From: Vibrio rarus | GTDB lineage: Bacteria > Pseudomonadota > Gammaproteobacteria > Enterobacterales > Vibrionaceae | Length of the DNA: 64,000 nucleotides | NCBI RefSeq assembly: GCF_024347075.1 | Contig: NZ_AP024900.1 | Span: forward strand, 930,001 to 994,000 | Direction of reading: 5' to 3' | Shown: piece by piece, positions 26,560 through 35,700 of the stretch | Layout: the number at the start of each line of letters is the position of its first letter | How positions within the stretch are numbered: the first letter of the stretch is position 1 | Translations under genes and position numbers: made by a program | Notes under the pieces: model-generated | Database searches by the model: none | Told to the model about the DNA's origin: nothing | Seen by the model: the letters and a program-made list of their open reading frames with translations, nothing else

Positions 26560-27242
26560 TGCATACCTACATTGCGCTATTTTGCTTCGCATTTACTGTC
26601 TTTGGTTATTACTGCACAAAGGCAATGCATATACGCTTTAAACAAATTTGGTTAATTCCGCTTGTTTCTGTGCCCGTGCTTATCGTGGCAATGATTATGT
26701 CGCTAGGCATTAGCTATAACGACTATATTTTGGAGTCGCATTGGTTAGTCTGGATGTTAGGTCCAGCAACGGTGGCCTTTGCTATTCCTGTTTATGAAAA
26801 TAAAAAATTGATGAAAAATCACTGGTTTTCCATATCGGCAGGTGTAGTGATTGCCGTTATCGCAGCCTTAGTGAGTACCATTATGCTGAGTAAATTTTTG
26901 CATCTATCGGTTATTTTGCAAAAAAGCTTAGCGGTACGTTCTATCACAACTCCTTTTGCGGTCGTGGCATCCAAAGAGATCGGAGGCAAACCGGATCTCA
27001 CCGCTATTTTTGTGGTGATGACAGGTATTGTTGGGATTGTTGTTGGTGAAACTATGCTGCGTATATTCCGCGTTCGCTCTCGTCATGGTATCGGGGCGGG
27101 TTTAGGTGCGTCTGCTCATGGTTCTGGTACTGCTATTGCCTATGGTATCCATACTAAAGCGGGTACTATTGCGAGCTTAATTATGCTGTTTTCAGGCGTA
27201 GCCACTGTATTGTTGGCTCCCGTGGTCGCAATGATGGTGTGA
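26559..27242 (+). CDS. lrgB: CidB/LrgB-family membrane protein
   Basis: A 227-residue membrane protein with about seven helices and the LrgB core: LGPATVAFAIPVYENKKL, LAVRSITTPFAVVASKEIGG and GAGLGASAHGSGTAIAYG. It overlaps lrgA by one base and is its obligate partner. The pair may export or import small organic acids or modulate murein hydrolases; activity here is not known. The YjeH-like gene converges from the other side with only 61 bp between. Confidence 0.9.
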   Translation: MHTYIALFCFAFTVFGYYCTKAMHIRFKQIWLIPLVSVPVLIVAMIMSLGISYNDYILESHWLVWMLGPATVAFAIPVYENKKLMKNHWFSISAGVVIAVIAALVSTIMLSKFLHLSVILQKSLAVRSITTPFAVVASKEIGGKPDLTAIFVVMTGIVGIVVGETMLRIFRVRSRHGIGAGLGASAHGSGTAIAYGIHTKAGTIASLIMLFSGVATVLLAPVVAMMV

Positions 27243-27303
27243 ATGAAAAACAGATACCAATGGCAGTCAATAATGTGTTCTCTGCGCGTTTATTTACTGC
27301 CAT

Positions 27304-28548
27304 TTACCCCCTTGGTTTAATGGAAGGAACAAGCCAGAAAAATACAATGAGCAGTACCAAGGCGTAACTCATTAAAAGCCCAATAGAGCACAACACAAGT
27401 ACGCATAATAGAGTTGAAAAAACAGCAAGAGACTTTGCTTTTCCAGTTAATAATTTAACAGCACTAAGCATAGCAAATAGATAAATCAGCACAAAAATGC
27501 CATTCGCTAATGTTAAAAACACTTCAATATCAATATGAGATAGCTCCCCAAAAACACACGACAGCACTAAAGTGACACCAACAATTATGGTGGCTTGAGT
27601 GGGCACGCCATTTCTGGAAACCTGAGCCATGGAACTACTAGGGCGGTATTCTCTGGCCAGTGACCAAATCATTCTAGAAAGACTTTGTGTATATAAGTTG
27701 ATGGTGGCAAAACAGGCTAAAAACCCAGTGAGACTAATTATTCCACTTAAACCAGAACCCAGCAGTTTATCCGCTAAATAGGGGACAGATGTGGTATTGA
27801 GCTCTGCGGTGCCAAAAGCATGATGTTTAAGAATAACGGCGGAAAACAGATAATATACGGTACCTGCAATTAAGCATCCTACTAAGATGGCAATAGGGTA
27901 ATCACGCTCAGGTCGTTTAAATTCTTCTCCCATATGGGCAAAGGCTTCTATGCCCACAAAGCACCAGAACATGACAGCAATGGCTTGACCGATAGGCAAA
28001 AGATTATCAGTTGGCAGAGAGTGTGGCAGGGTGTCGGCAATAGAGAGTTGGCCAAACCCTACAAAAACGGCCACCAATAGCACAATACCAACCGCAATGA
28101 AGGTTTGTAGTTGACTGGAGACTTTACTCCCTGAAAAATTAACCAGCATAAGTAGCGCAATGACGCACAGTTGAGCAATAAGGGGCTGCGATAGTGCCTG
28201 TGGCAATAACTGTTGAGCAAAACCGCCCGCAATGGCGATGGCGGCAGGTACGCCCACCGGAATGACGCTAATAAACAGTAAAGCCACCGCTTTTTCAAGA
28301 CGAGAACCAAAGGCTTGTTTGACAAAATAGGAGGCGCCACCGGCATTGGGGTAGCGTTTTCCTAGGGCGGCAAAGGTAAATGCAATAGGGCATACCGCAA
28401 TAATGAGTAACCACCATGCCCATAACATATCCGGTCCTGCGATACTGGCGGCAATGGCGGGCACCATAAATAAGCCGGTACCGAGTAAGGTGGTAGACAT
28501 TTGACCAATGCCACCAATGAGGGTGATGTCTCGTTTTAATGCTGGCAT
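27304..28548 (-). CDS. yjeH: APC-family amino acid exporter (YjeH-like)
   Basis: A 414-residue inner-membrane transporter of the amino acid/polyamine/organocation family with about 12 helices. The N-terminus (LIGGIGQMSTTLLGTGLFMVPAIAA) and overall length match YjeH, which in E. coli exports methionine and branched-chain amino acids. Further family blocks are KRYPNAGGASYFVKQAFG and MFWCFVGIEAFAHMGEEFKRPE. Start ATG preceded by AGGATC. The small gene at 28607-28858 ends 58 bp upstream on the same strand. Confidence 0.85.
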   Translation of the reverse strand: MPALKRDITLIGGIGQMSTTLLGTGLFMVPAIAASIAGPDMLWAWWLLIIAVCPIAFTFAALGKRYPNAGGASYFVKQAFGSRLEKAVALLFISVIPVGVPAAIAIAGGFAQQLLPQALSQPLIAQLCVIALLMLVNFSGSKVSSQLQTFIAVGIVLLVAVFVGFGQLSIADTLPHSLPTDNLLPIGQAIAVMFWCFVGIEAFAHMGEEFKRPERDYPIAILVGCLIAGTVYYLFSAVILKHHAFGTAELNTTSVPYLADKLLGSGLSGIISLTGFLACFATINLYTQSLSRMIWSLAREYRPSSSMAQVSRNGVPTQATIIVGVTLVLSCVFGELSHIDIEVFLTLANGIFVLIYLFAMLSAVKLLTGKAKSLAVFSTLLCVLVLCSIGLLMSYALVLLIVFFWLVPSIKPRG

Positions 28549-28606
28549 GGGATCCTAGAAAGCGCGCAACGAATAGAAGCGTTAATATAGCAGGATGATG
28601 CGCCGT

Positions 28607-28858
28607 TTATTGAGTTGCCGTTGCTTTATTGAGAAGTTGCTCTGCTGTGTATTGTTCGGCTTGCTTACCCTCTGCAATTAAGTCCACTATTTGATAGTCA
28701 GATAAGTGGGGAAACTCTTTGGGTAAATACGCTCTAAAGGCTTGTTCATTGGGCCATTTGCCTCGAACAATATAGCCGTCATCTTTATCGAAGTTATCCG
28801 TTTCAAAAAATGAAAAATCTGTCATGCCTATGTTGTGGCAATATAATACGAGGTACAT
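28607..28858 (-). CDS. Small conserved-looking hypothetical protein
   Basis: An 83-residue soluble, acidic protein (YLVLYCHNIGMTDFSFFETD, ending LNKATATQ) of no family I recognise. The ATG at 28858 has AAGGA six bases upstream; a second in-frame ATG (codon 12) has no good ribosome-binding site. It lies between the LacI regulator and the YjeH-like gene, all on the minus strand, and could be cotranscribed with yjeH. Function unknown. Confidence 0.6.
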   Translation of the reverse strand: MYLVLYCHNIGMTDFSFFETDNFDKDDGYIVRGKWPNEQAFRAYLPKEFPHLSDYQIVDLIAEGKQAEQYTAEQLLNKATATQ

Positions 28859-28936
28859 ATACGTTCCTTAACCTAGCGAAAGTAGGCTTTATATTTAAAG
28901 AGATAATATGAATAGATGCAACAGACAAGGCCAACC

Positions 28937-29947
28937 TTATCCAATACGCTGAACAGAATCTCGCAATACCAATTCACAAGGCACAATAACGCGCTGCCAT
29001 TCTTTGTGTTGACCGGTCATCGATTCAATAAGCAGCTTGGAGGTTTCTATCCCAATTTTATAGGCGTCTTGGCGTATGACTGAGATAGGAACTCTAAATA
29101 AATCCACCATAGGGATCTCATCAAATCCGATAATTGATGCTTGTTGAGGGATGGCAATATGCGCGGCATTGAAGGCTTGTAATAAATCGGCAGTAATGGC
29201 GAGGTGCTGGGTAAAAAAAGCACTGGGTGCTAAGGGCTGTTGCAGTAAATGGGTAGGATCTTGCGCAAACCCTGTTTCTCTATCCCAATACAGTATGGCA
29301 TCGTCCGTCACAGGAAGGCCATGTTTGTGCATGGCATGGGCATAGCCATCGAAACGTGCTTGACGAGAAAGGCTATTAGAAAACGCTTGAGCCACAAAAC
29401 AAATACGCTGGTGGCCCATCTGGATTAAATGTTCTGTGGCCTCATAGGCCGAGTCACGATAATCCGATAATACGATGTTGCTTGGGCAATCAGGGTATTC
29501 TAACTGAAACTGCACTATAGGCATGCCTTGCTGGATAAACTGCTGTATCAGCGCGGAATTTAATCCAGAGGAGGTCATGATAATGCCATCCACACACATG
29601 TGTTGTAGCGCCAGCAGAGCTCGCTTTTCCGCGTCTGCATCAAAATCACTATTGTAAATCATGATGTTGTAGTGATGCTTTTTGCAGTAGTCGTCAATGC
29701 CCCGCATCACACGACTGGTGTTATAACCGGTAATATCACGCACCACCACGCCAATGGTTTTTGTTTTCTCTACTTTTAAGCTTCGGGCAATGGGGTTAGG
29801 GACATAGTTTAGTTCTTTGATCGCCGCCTCAATCTTGATCTTTGTGTTTGCTGACATGTGACCAAAGCGACCATTTAAGTATTGAGATACGGTACTTTTT
29901 GATACCCCAGCCTGTGTAGCGACATCTATGATTGTTATTTTTTTCAT
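28937..29947 (-). CDS. LacI-family transcriptional repressor
   Basis: A 336-residue LacI/GalR-type repressor. The HTH and hinge read IDVATQAGVSKSTVSQYLNG and NYVPNPIARSLK (about residues 5-58), followed by a periplasmic-binding-protein-like domain (TIGVVVRDITGYNTSRVMRG, then IIGFDEIPMVDLF). It is divergent from the ManD dehydratase/oxidoreductase pair, and two direct copies of AAACCGATTTAC lie in the shared promoter region, so it most likely represses that operon and perhaps itself. The inducer is probably a sugar acid or its breakdown product (inference). Confidence 0.9.
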   Translation of the reverse strand: MKKITIIDVATQAGVSKSTVSQYLNGRFGHMSANTKIKIEAAIKELNYVPNPIARSLKVEKTKTIGVVVRDITGYNTSRVMRGIDDYCKKHHYNIMIYNSDFDADAEKRALLALQHMCVDGIIMTSSGLNSALIQQFIQQGMPIVQFQLEYPDCPSNIVLSDYRDSAYEATEHLIQMGHQRICFVAQAFSNSLSRQARFDGYAHAMHKHGLPVTDDAILYWDRETGFAQDPTHLLQQPLAPSAFFTQHLAITADLLQAFNAAHIAIPQQASIIGFDEIPMVDLFRVPISVIRQDAYKIGIETSKLLIESMTGQHKEWQRVIVPCELVLRDSVQRIG

Positions 29948-30020
29948 TACAAATATTTAAATTGTTAAGGGCATCAAGTTAGAGAGTTGACATTCTATTG
30001 TTTGATGGTGAATATAGCAA

Positions 30021-30047
30021 GTAAACCGATTTACCAAACCGATTTAC
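30021..30047. promoter_or_regulatory. Tandem LacI-type operators
   Basis: Two copies of AAACCGATTTAC at 30023-30034 and 30036-30047, 13 bp apart. Each sits in a near-palindrome TAAACCGATTTA with the central CG typical of LacI-family operators. They lie 37 bp upstream of the ManD start, between divergent genes. Confidence 0.65.
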
Positions 30048-30083
30048 TTCCTCGGTTAACTAAAGATAAGTGAGACAATTAAA

Positions 30084-31301
30084 ATGAAAATCCAAGATAT
30101 TAAAGTGTTTGTCACCAACCCAGGAAGAAATTTTGTCACGGTTAAAGTGATCACCGATGAAGGGGTGTACGGATTAGGTGATGCCACAGTGAACGGTCGA
30201 GAAATGGCGGTAGCGACGTATTTAGAAGAGCATGTAAAGCCGTGTTTGATTGGTCGTGACCCGCACATGATTGAGGATATTTGGCAATATTTATACATGG
30301 GTGTCTATTGGCGACGCGGACCCATTACCATGGCCGCTATTGCCGCCATTGATATGGCACTATGGGATATCAAAGGGAAAGTGGCAGGATTACCCGTTTA
30401 TCAATTACTAGGGGGGAAATGCCGCACGGGCGTCAAACTGTATGCTCATGCTAATGGCGAAACAATTGAAGACACCTTAGATAAAGCCCAGCAATGTATT
30501 GAGCAAGGGTTTAAAGCGGTTCGTCTGCAATCGGCTATTCCGGGTTTATCTGAAACCTATGGTGTCTTAGGTGATAAAAAAGATTACTTTGAACTGCAAG
30601 GGAATCGTCCTCTGCCACCAGAGCAAGAGTGGTCAACAGCTAAGTATTTTCAATTGGTGCCAGAACTGTTTGAAAAAGCCAAGCAACGCTTTGGTCATCA
30701 AGTGGAATTTTTGCATGATACGCACAGTCGCTTAACTCCCATAGAATCGGCTAGATTAGGCAAAATGTTAGAACCGTATAATTTATTGTTCTTAGAGGAC
30801 GCAAGTATTGCGGAGAACCAAGAAAATTATAAGTTAATTCGCCATCACACCACCACACCACTGGCGTTGGGTGAAACCTATAATACGATTTGGGACTGTA
30901 AAGATTTACTGCAAAATCAGTGGATTGATTATATTCGCACTGCGGCAACGCACGCAGGTGGCATCACCGGCATGAAAAAAATCTCAGACTTTGCAGCTGT
31001 GTATAATGTTCGTACCGCGCCCCATGGTGCGCCGGATCTGTCTCCTATCTGTTTTGCCGCGCATATGCACCTTAATATCTCCACTCATAACTTTGGCATT
31101 CAAGAATTTGTCGGCTTTGGTAACGAAGAGTGCCAATCCATTTTTAAGCATGACATGCAGCTCGAAAATGGCATGATTTTAGTCAGTGATGCCCCAGGGT
31201 TGGGCGTAGAATTTGATGAACAGCAAGCGGAAAAATACCAATACAAACGCTCCTATTTACCGGTCAGTCGCTTAGAAGATGGCACCTTGTGGCATTGGTA
31301 A
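30084..31301 (+). CDS. manD: D-mannonate dehydratase family protein ManD (enolase superfamily)
   Basis: A 405-residue mandelate-racemase-like dehydratase; ManD enzymes convert D-mannonate to 2-keto-3-deoxygluconate, and related RspA proteins have low activity. The barrel metal ligands are visible as Asp212 (LHDTHSR), Glu238 (LEDAS) and Glu264 (LGETYN), with His214 as likely acid/base, and Arg147 and Tyr159 in the positions reported for the base dyad. The ALWDIKGKVAGLPVYQLLGG block is typical. It starts 37 bp after the LacI operators and is followed by an oxidoreductase gene. Some ManD proteins prefer other acid sugars, so the substrate remains inferred. Confidence 0.88.
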   Translation: MKIQDIKVFVTNPGRNFVTVKVITDEGVYGLGDATVNGREMAVATYLEEHVKPCLIGRDPHMIEDIWQYLYMGVYWRRGPITMAAIAAIDMALWDIKGKVAGLPVYQLLGGKCRTGVKLYAHANGETIEDTLDKAQQCIEQGFKAVRLQSAIPGLSETYGVLGDKKDYFELQGNRPLPPEQEWSTAKYFQLVPELFEKAKQRFGHQVEFLHDTHSRLTPIESARLGKMLEPYNLLFLEDASIAENQENYKLIRHHTTTPLALGETYNTIWDCKDLLQNQWIDYIRTAATHAGGITGMKKISDFAAVYNVRTAPHGAPDLSPICFAAHMHLNISTHNFGIQEFVGFGNEECQSIFKHDMQLENGMILVSDAPGLGVEFDEQQAEKYQYKRSYLPVSRLEDGTLWHW

Positions 31302-31347
31302 ACGTAAAATCTTGAGCATTTATCATACAAATTATTGGAGAAAAAAC

Positions 31348-32481
31348 ATGAGTATAAAGGTTTTAGTCTTTGGTACAGGGTTTGCCGGTCAAGGGCATGC
31401 CAAAGCATTTCAAGATGCAGGAGCGGAAGTGGTCGGTATTGTGGGGCGCACGGAAACGGTAGTCACGCAAGTGGCCAAAGATCTTAACATTGCCTATTCA
31501 GGTACCGATTGGGAATTAGCTCTTGAGGTGTGTAAACCGGATGCCGTTTCAATTGCGACCCCAGGGGGAGCCCATGTGAACGCCATCAAACAGGCCATTG
31601 CGTTTGGCTGTCATATTTTCTGTGATAAACCGCTGACGCAAAGTGGTGAAACTGCGCTGGACATTTATCGTTTGGCTCAGCAAAGAGGCATTAAAACCGC
31701 CTTTGCTTCAAGTTTTAGATACCTTCCAGAAATTATACACGCTAAGCAATTAGTAGCAGATGGTATTATTGGTGAACCGACCGAAGTGGAGTGTATTTCG
31801 CACTTCAATTTAGACCGTAATATTCCATTTGGTTGGTCGCACAGCATTGAAGCCGGGGGTGGACGACTCAACAATAACTTTACTCACCTATTGTCTATCG
31901 TGACCTCAGTCGTGGGAGAGAAGATTCTGTCTATTAGCGGTGAAGTACGCAATGACATGCCACAAGCCCCCGTGGTAGAAGGGGTACATAATTTTACCCA
32001 GCGTCGAAATTTCATTCCACAAGATATCAATGACCCTGATTTACAATGGCGAGATTGTGATGTGGAATGGTCCTATACGGTATTGGCACAATTAGAGAGC
32101 CGAATAGCGGCATCGCAACCGGTTTCCGTTTTATTTAAACACGGCGGCTTGGTGCCTCGATTTAATGAAGATCATATCGTGTTTCATGGCACCAAAGGCT
32201 CAATTTACATCAAGGGTCACTACGGTGATGGGCCTTTGTATGTGTGGCAAGAAGGGCAATGGCAAGAGAAAGTGTTACCCCAATCAATTGCCCAACAATT
32301 GCCGAATATAGAATGCCCTACACAACGCAGTTGGACCCATCTCGCTTCGCAATTTGTAAAAGATATTAACGGAGAAAAAGTAGAGGCATACCAAACATTT
32401 GAAGATGGTTGTCGTTATCAGATGATTATCGACCTTATCCGAAAAAATGATCGTTTTGTGGATGTGAGCCAGCTTCTTTAA
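31348..32481 (+). CDS. Gfo/Idh/MocA-family oxidoreductase
   Basis: A 377-residue NAD(P)-dependent sugar (acid) dehydrogenase. The N-terminal Rossmann fold is KVLVFGTGFAGQGHAKAFQDAGAEVVGIVGR and the family EKP-type motif reads CDKPLTQSG; the C-terminal alpha/beta domain carries the substrate site (FNLDRNIPFGWSHSIEAGGG). I start at ATG 31348, with GGAG nine bases upstream, rather than an in-frame ATG inside the manD gene. It forms a two-gene operon with manD under LacI control and ends in a hairpin terminator. It probably oxidises or reduces the sugar acid that manD then dehydrates. Confidence 0.88.
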   Translation: MSIKVLVFGTGFAGQGHAKAFQDAGAEVVGIVGRTETVVTQVAKDLNIAYSGTDWELALEVCKPDAVSIATPGGAHVNAIKQAIAFGCHIFCDKPLTQSGETALDIYRLAQQRGIKTAFASSFRYLPEIIHAKQLVADGIIGEPTEVECISHFNLDRNIPFGWSHSIEAGGGRLNNNFTHLLSIVTSVVGEKILSISGEVRNDMPQAPVVEGVHNFTQRRNFIPQDINDPDLQWRDCDVEWSYTVLAQLESRIAASQPVSVLFKHGGLVPRFNEDHIVFHGTKGSIYIKGHYGDGPLYVWQEGQWQEKVLPQSIAQQLPNIECPTQRSWTHLASQFVKDINGEKVEAYQTFEDGCRYQMIIDLIRKNDRFVDVSQLL

Positions 32482-32589
32482 TGAAAATAAACCGCTATTT
32501 TTACAGCAAACGCGCAGCGCTAATGTCGCTGTGCATTACTGCCTGATTTGTAGGGGTTTAGCTTCCATGTCTCACTATAAATAGAAAAG

Positions 32590-32611
32590 AGCGAGTACGG
32601 ACTCGCTTTTT
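32590..32611 (+). terminator. Rho-independent terminator of the manD operon
   Basis: AGCGAGT / ACTCGCT stem with loop ACGG and a TTTTT tail, about 110 bp after the oxidoreductase stop. Confidence 0.8.
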
Positions 32612-32682
32612 GATCCTCCTACCAGTCACATAGTTTGTATGACAAATAGTCATTAGCCCTCTTTTCATAGTAAGATGAATTA

Positions 32683-32705
32683 TACCCATACAATATGAAT
32701 GGGTA
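32683..32705. promoter_or_regulatory. Inverted repeat upstream of the formate dehydrogenase gene
   Basis: TACCCAT / ATGGGTA separated by 9 bp, about 53 bp before the start codon. The symmetry and position suggest an operator; the regulator is unknown. Confidence 0.4.
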
Positions 32706-32757
32706 CTCTTATTAAATAATAAAAATCCGAAAGACAGGGTGAGTGTTAGGAGTCCGA

Positions 32758-35700
32758 ATGGTTCAGATTGTCATTGATGGGAAATATCGTGTTGCCGAAG
32801 CAGGCATGACGCTACTGGAAGCGGCAAATGTCTGTGGCGTGGATATTCCATCCCTTTGTGGTGCCAATAAAAGCGGAGAAAAAGTACCTTGCGACTTGTG
32901 TGTTGTAGAGGTGGAAAACGCAGGCATGCAACGAGCTTGTGAGCTGAAAGTATACGACGGGCTTAATGTTGTGACGCAATCAGCTCAGCTCAGTGGGCAT
33001 CGACGCCAAGCTTTAAACACTATCATGACGGACCATTATGCTGATTGCGAAGCGCCGTGCAAAACGGCGTGTCCTGCTGGGGTCGATATTCAATCATACC
33101 TCCATCATATTGCGCAAAACGATCATCAAAAAGCCATCGAGGTTATCAAGCGCACGTTACCTATGCCACTCTCTATTGGCCGAGTATGTCCTGCCTTTTG
33201 TGAAACGGAATGTCGTCGTGGATTAGTGGACGACTCTATTGCCATTCGCCAACTGAAGCGTCACGCCGCCGATGCGGATCTTGAAGCGCAACAAGCGTAT
33301 ACCCCAACGAAGAAACAAGATAAAAATAAACATATTGCTATTGTTGGCAGTGGCCCAGGCGGTTTGACTGCGGGCTATTACCTTTCTAATGAAGGGTATG
33401 AGGTGACGGTATTTGAGTCTATGCCACAGGCAGGCGGCTGGTTGCGATATGGTATTCCTGAGTATCGCTTACCAAAAGATATTTTAGATAAAGAAATTGA
33501 ATTGATGTGTCGTAATGGCATGTCAGTCGTCTGTAATCAAAAGCTGGGCAAAGATTTTACGCTCTCTTCGTTAACGGACCGTTATGACGCCGTTTGCTTG
33601 GCGGTGGGTGCATCAAAAGCCGTGGCAATGAATTACCCCGGCAGCGATCTGGATGGGTGTTATTTAGGTGTGGATTACCTAAAAGATTATGTCACTGAGC
33701 GCAATTACTTAACGGGTAAAAAAGTGGCTGTCATCGGTGGTGGCAATACCGCCATAGATTGTGCGCGCACAGCGGTACGTGACGGAGCCGATACGACGCT
33801 TATTTATCGTCGTACTCGCGCAGAAATGCCAGCGGAAGATTATGAAATAGAAGAAGCGGAGCACGAAGGGGTGAAGTTTCACTTCCTGACCAATCCGGCA
33901 CAAAACATTGCGGGAAGTGAAGGACGAGTGGCGTCCATTCGTTTAGAAAAAATGGCCCTTGGGCCGGCTGATGCCTCGGGTCGTCGAAGCCCACAAGCCA
34001 CCGGAGAATTTTTTACGGAATCGTTTGATACTGTGATTGCCGCTGTCTCACAAAAGCCAGATTTGAGCTTTATGGAAGGAGAGTCATTGACGATTCCTTT
34101 AACACGTTGGAATACCGCTGACGTTAACCCAGATACTATGCATACAGGCACAGGAAATGTATTCAGCATTGGTGATTTTCGTCGCGGGCCAGCCACAGCG
34201 ATTGAAGCGGTGGCTGATGGTCGCATCGCCGCTCAAGCCATTGACCGCTTCTTTGATGGTGATATGGATAATATTCCCGTGGCAGCGTTTAATTCTCGTA
34301 AAGGCAAAACTGTTCAGCAAGTGGACCCTATACATTTACAACATATTCAGAAAGTGGCGCGCTCCATTATGCCTGAGCTGACGAGCGAGCAACGTGAGCA
34401 AAGTTTTTCTGAAGTGGAATTGGGCTTTGATAATGCTAAAGCCATGGCGGAGGCCGCTCGTTGTTTAGAGTGTGGGTGTCAGGCTAATACTGAGTGTGAT
34501 CTGCGTGATTACGCCACCGAATATGCCGCAGTGCAGTCTTTTGATGGAGTGGTGAATGTTCAGTCCGATGAAGAATGGCAACGCATTCGTACCACGGATA
34601 CTAGACAAAAATTTGCAGTAGACAACAGCTCGGAATTTATTGTATTTGATGCCAATCGCTGTATTAGCTGTGGTCAGTGTGTACAAGCGTGTCGCGAGCA
34701 ATCTGTCCATGGTGTGTTGAGCTTTATGACCGATAAAGATGGCCGTGCAGCCTCGCGACCTGAATGTCGCCCTAATTTTGGTCAACATCACACCTTAATG
34801 GGAGACTCGGCGTGCGTTCAATGTGGCGCGTGTGTTCAGGCTTGCCCAACGGGAGCCATTGTGGATGGACGTGACAAGGCTCAAGGACGTATCGAGCATT
34901 TGAAAGTGGTGGATACCATCTGCACCTATTGTGGTGTAGGTTGTAAAGTCAGTATGCATGTGGATGAGCAAGCAAACGAGATTCGCTACGTTAAAGGGGG
35001 AGATTCCCCGGTCAATGAAGGCATGTTGTGCGTAAAAGGGCGCTTTGGTTTTGACTTTGTTAACAGTGATGCTCGTTTAACCACTCCTTTGATTCGTAAG
35101 GATGGCTGGTTACAACCAGCGTCGTGGGATGAAGCCATTGAGTTGGTAGCCAGTAAATTTAGCCATATTAAACAGACCTTTGGTGGTGATGCTTTAGCTG
35201 GTTTTTCCTCAGCTAAGACCACCAATGAAGACAATTACGCATTCCAAAAATTCATTCGCCGAGAGTTGGGAACCAACAATGTTGACCACTGTGCTCGTCT
35301 TTGTCATGCCTCAACCGTTACCGGTTTGGAGGCGTCGCTAGGCAGTGGGGCCATGACCAATGATATCCCAAGTATTCAGCATTCAGATGTGGTGTTTGTG
35401 ATAGGTTCAGATACCACAGCCGCTCACCCAATTATCGCTTCACATATTAAACAGGCCATACGTCATAACGGTGCTCGTTTGATTGTCGCAGACCCTAAAC
35501 GTATTGAACTGGCGGATCATGCCGAGCTATATTTAGCACAAAGGCCCGGCACCGATGTGATGTTACTCAATGGTGTTATGCAGCTAATCATTAAAAATGG
35601 TTGGTATGACATGGAGTATATCCAAGAGCGTGTGGATGGTTTTGATACCTTGTTGCAAGAGGTGATGTCACCTAGCTATGCCTTAGATAAAGTAGAGTTA

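Noticed and set aside
35302..35304. Selenocysteine in the formate dehydrogenase active site
   Set aside because: The codon at the Sec position is TGT (Cys849), not TGA.
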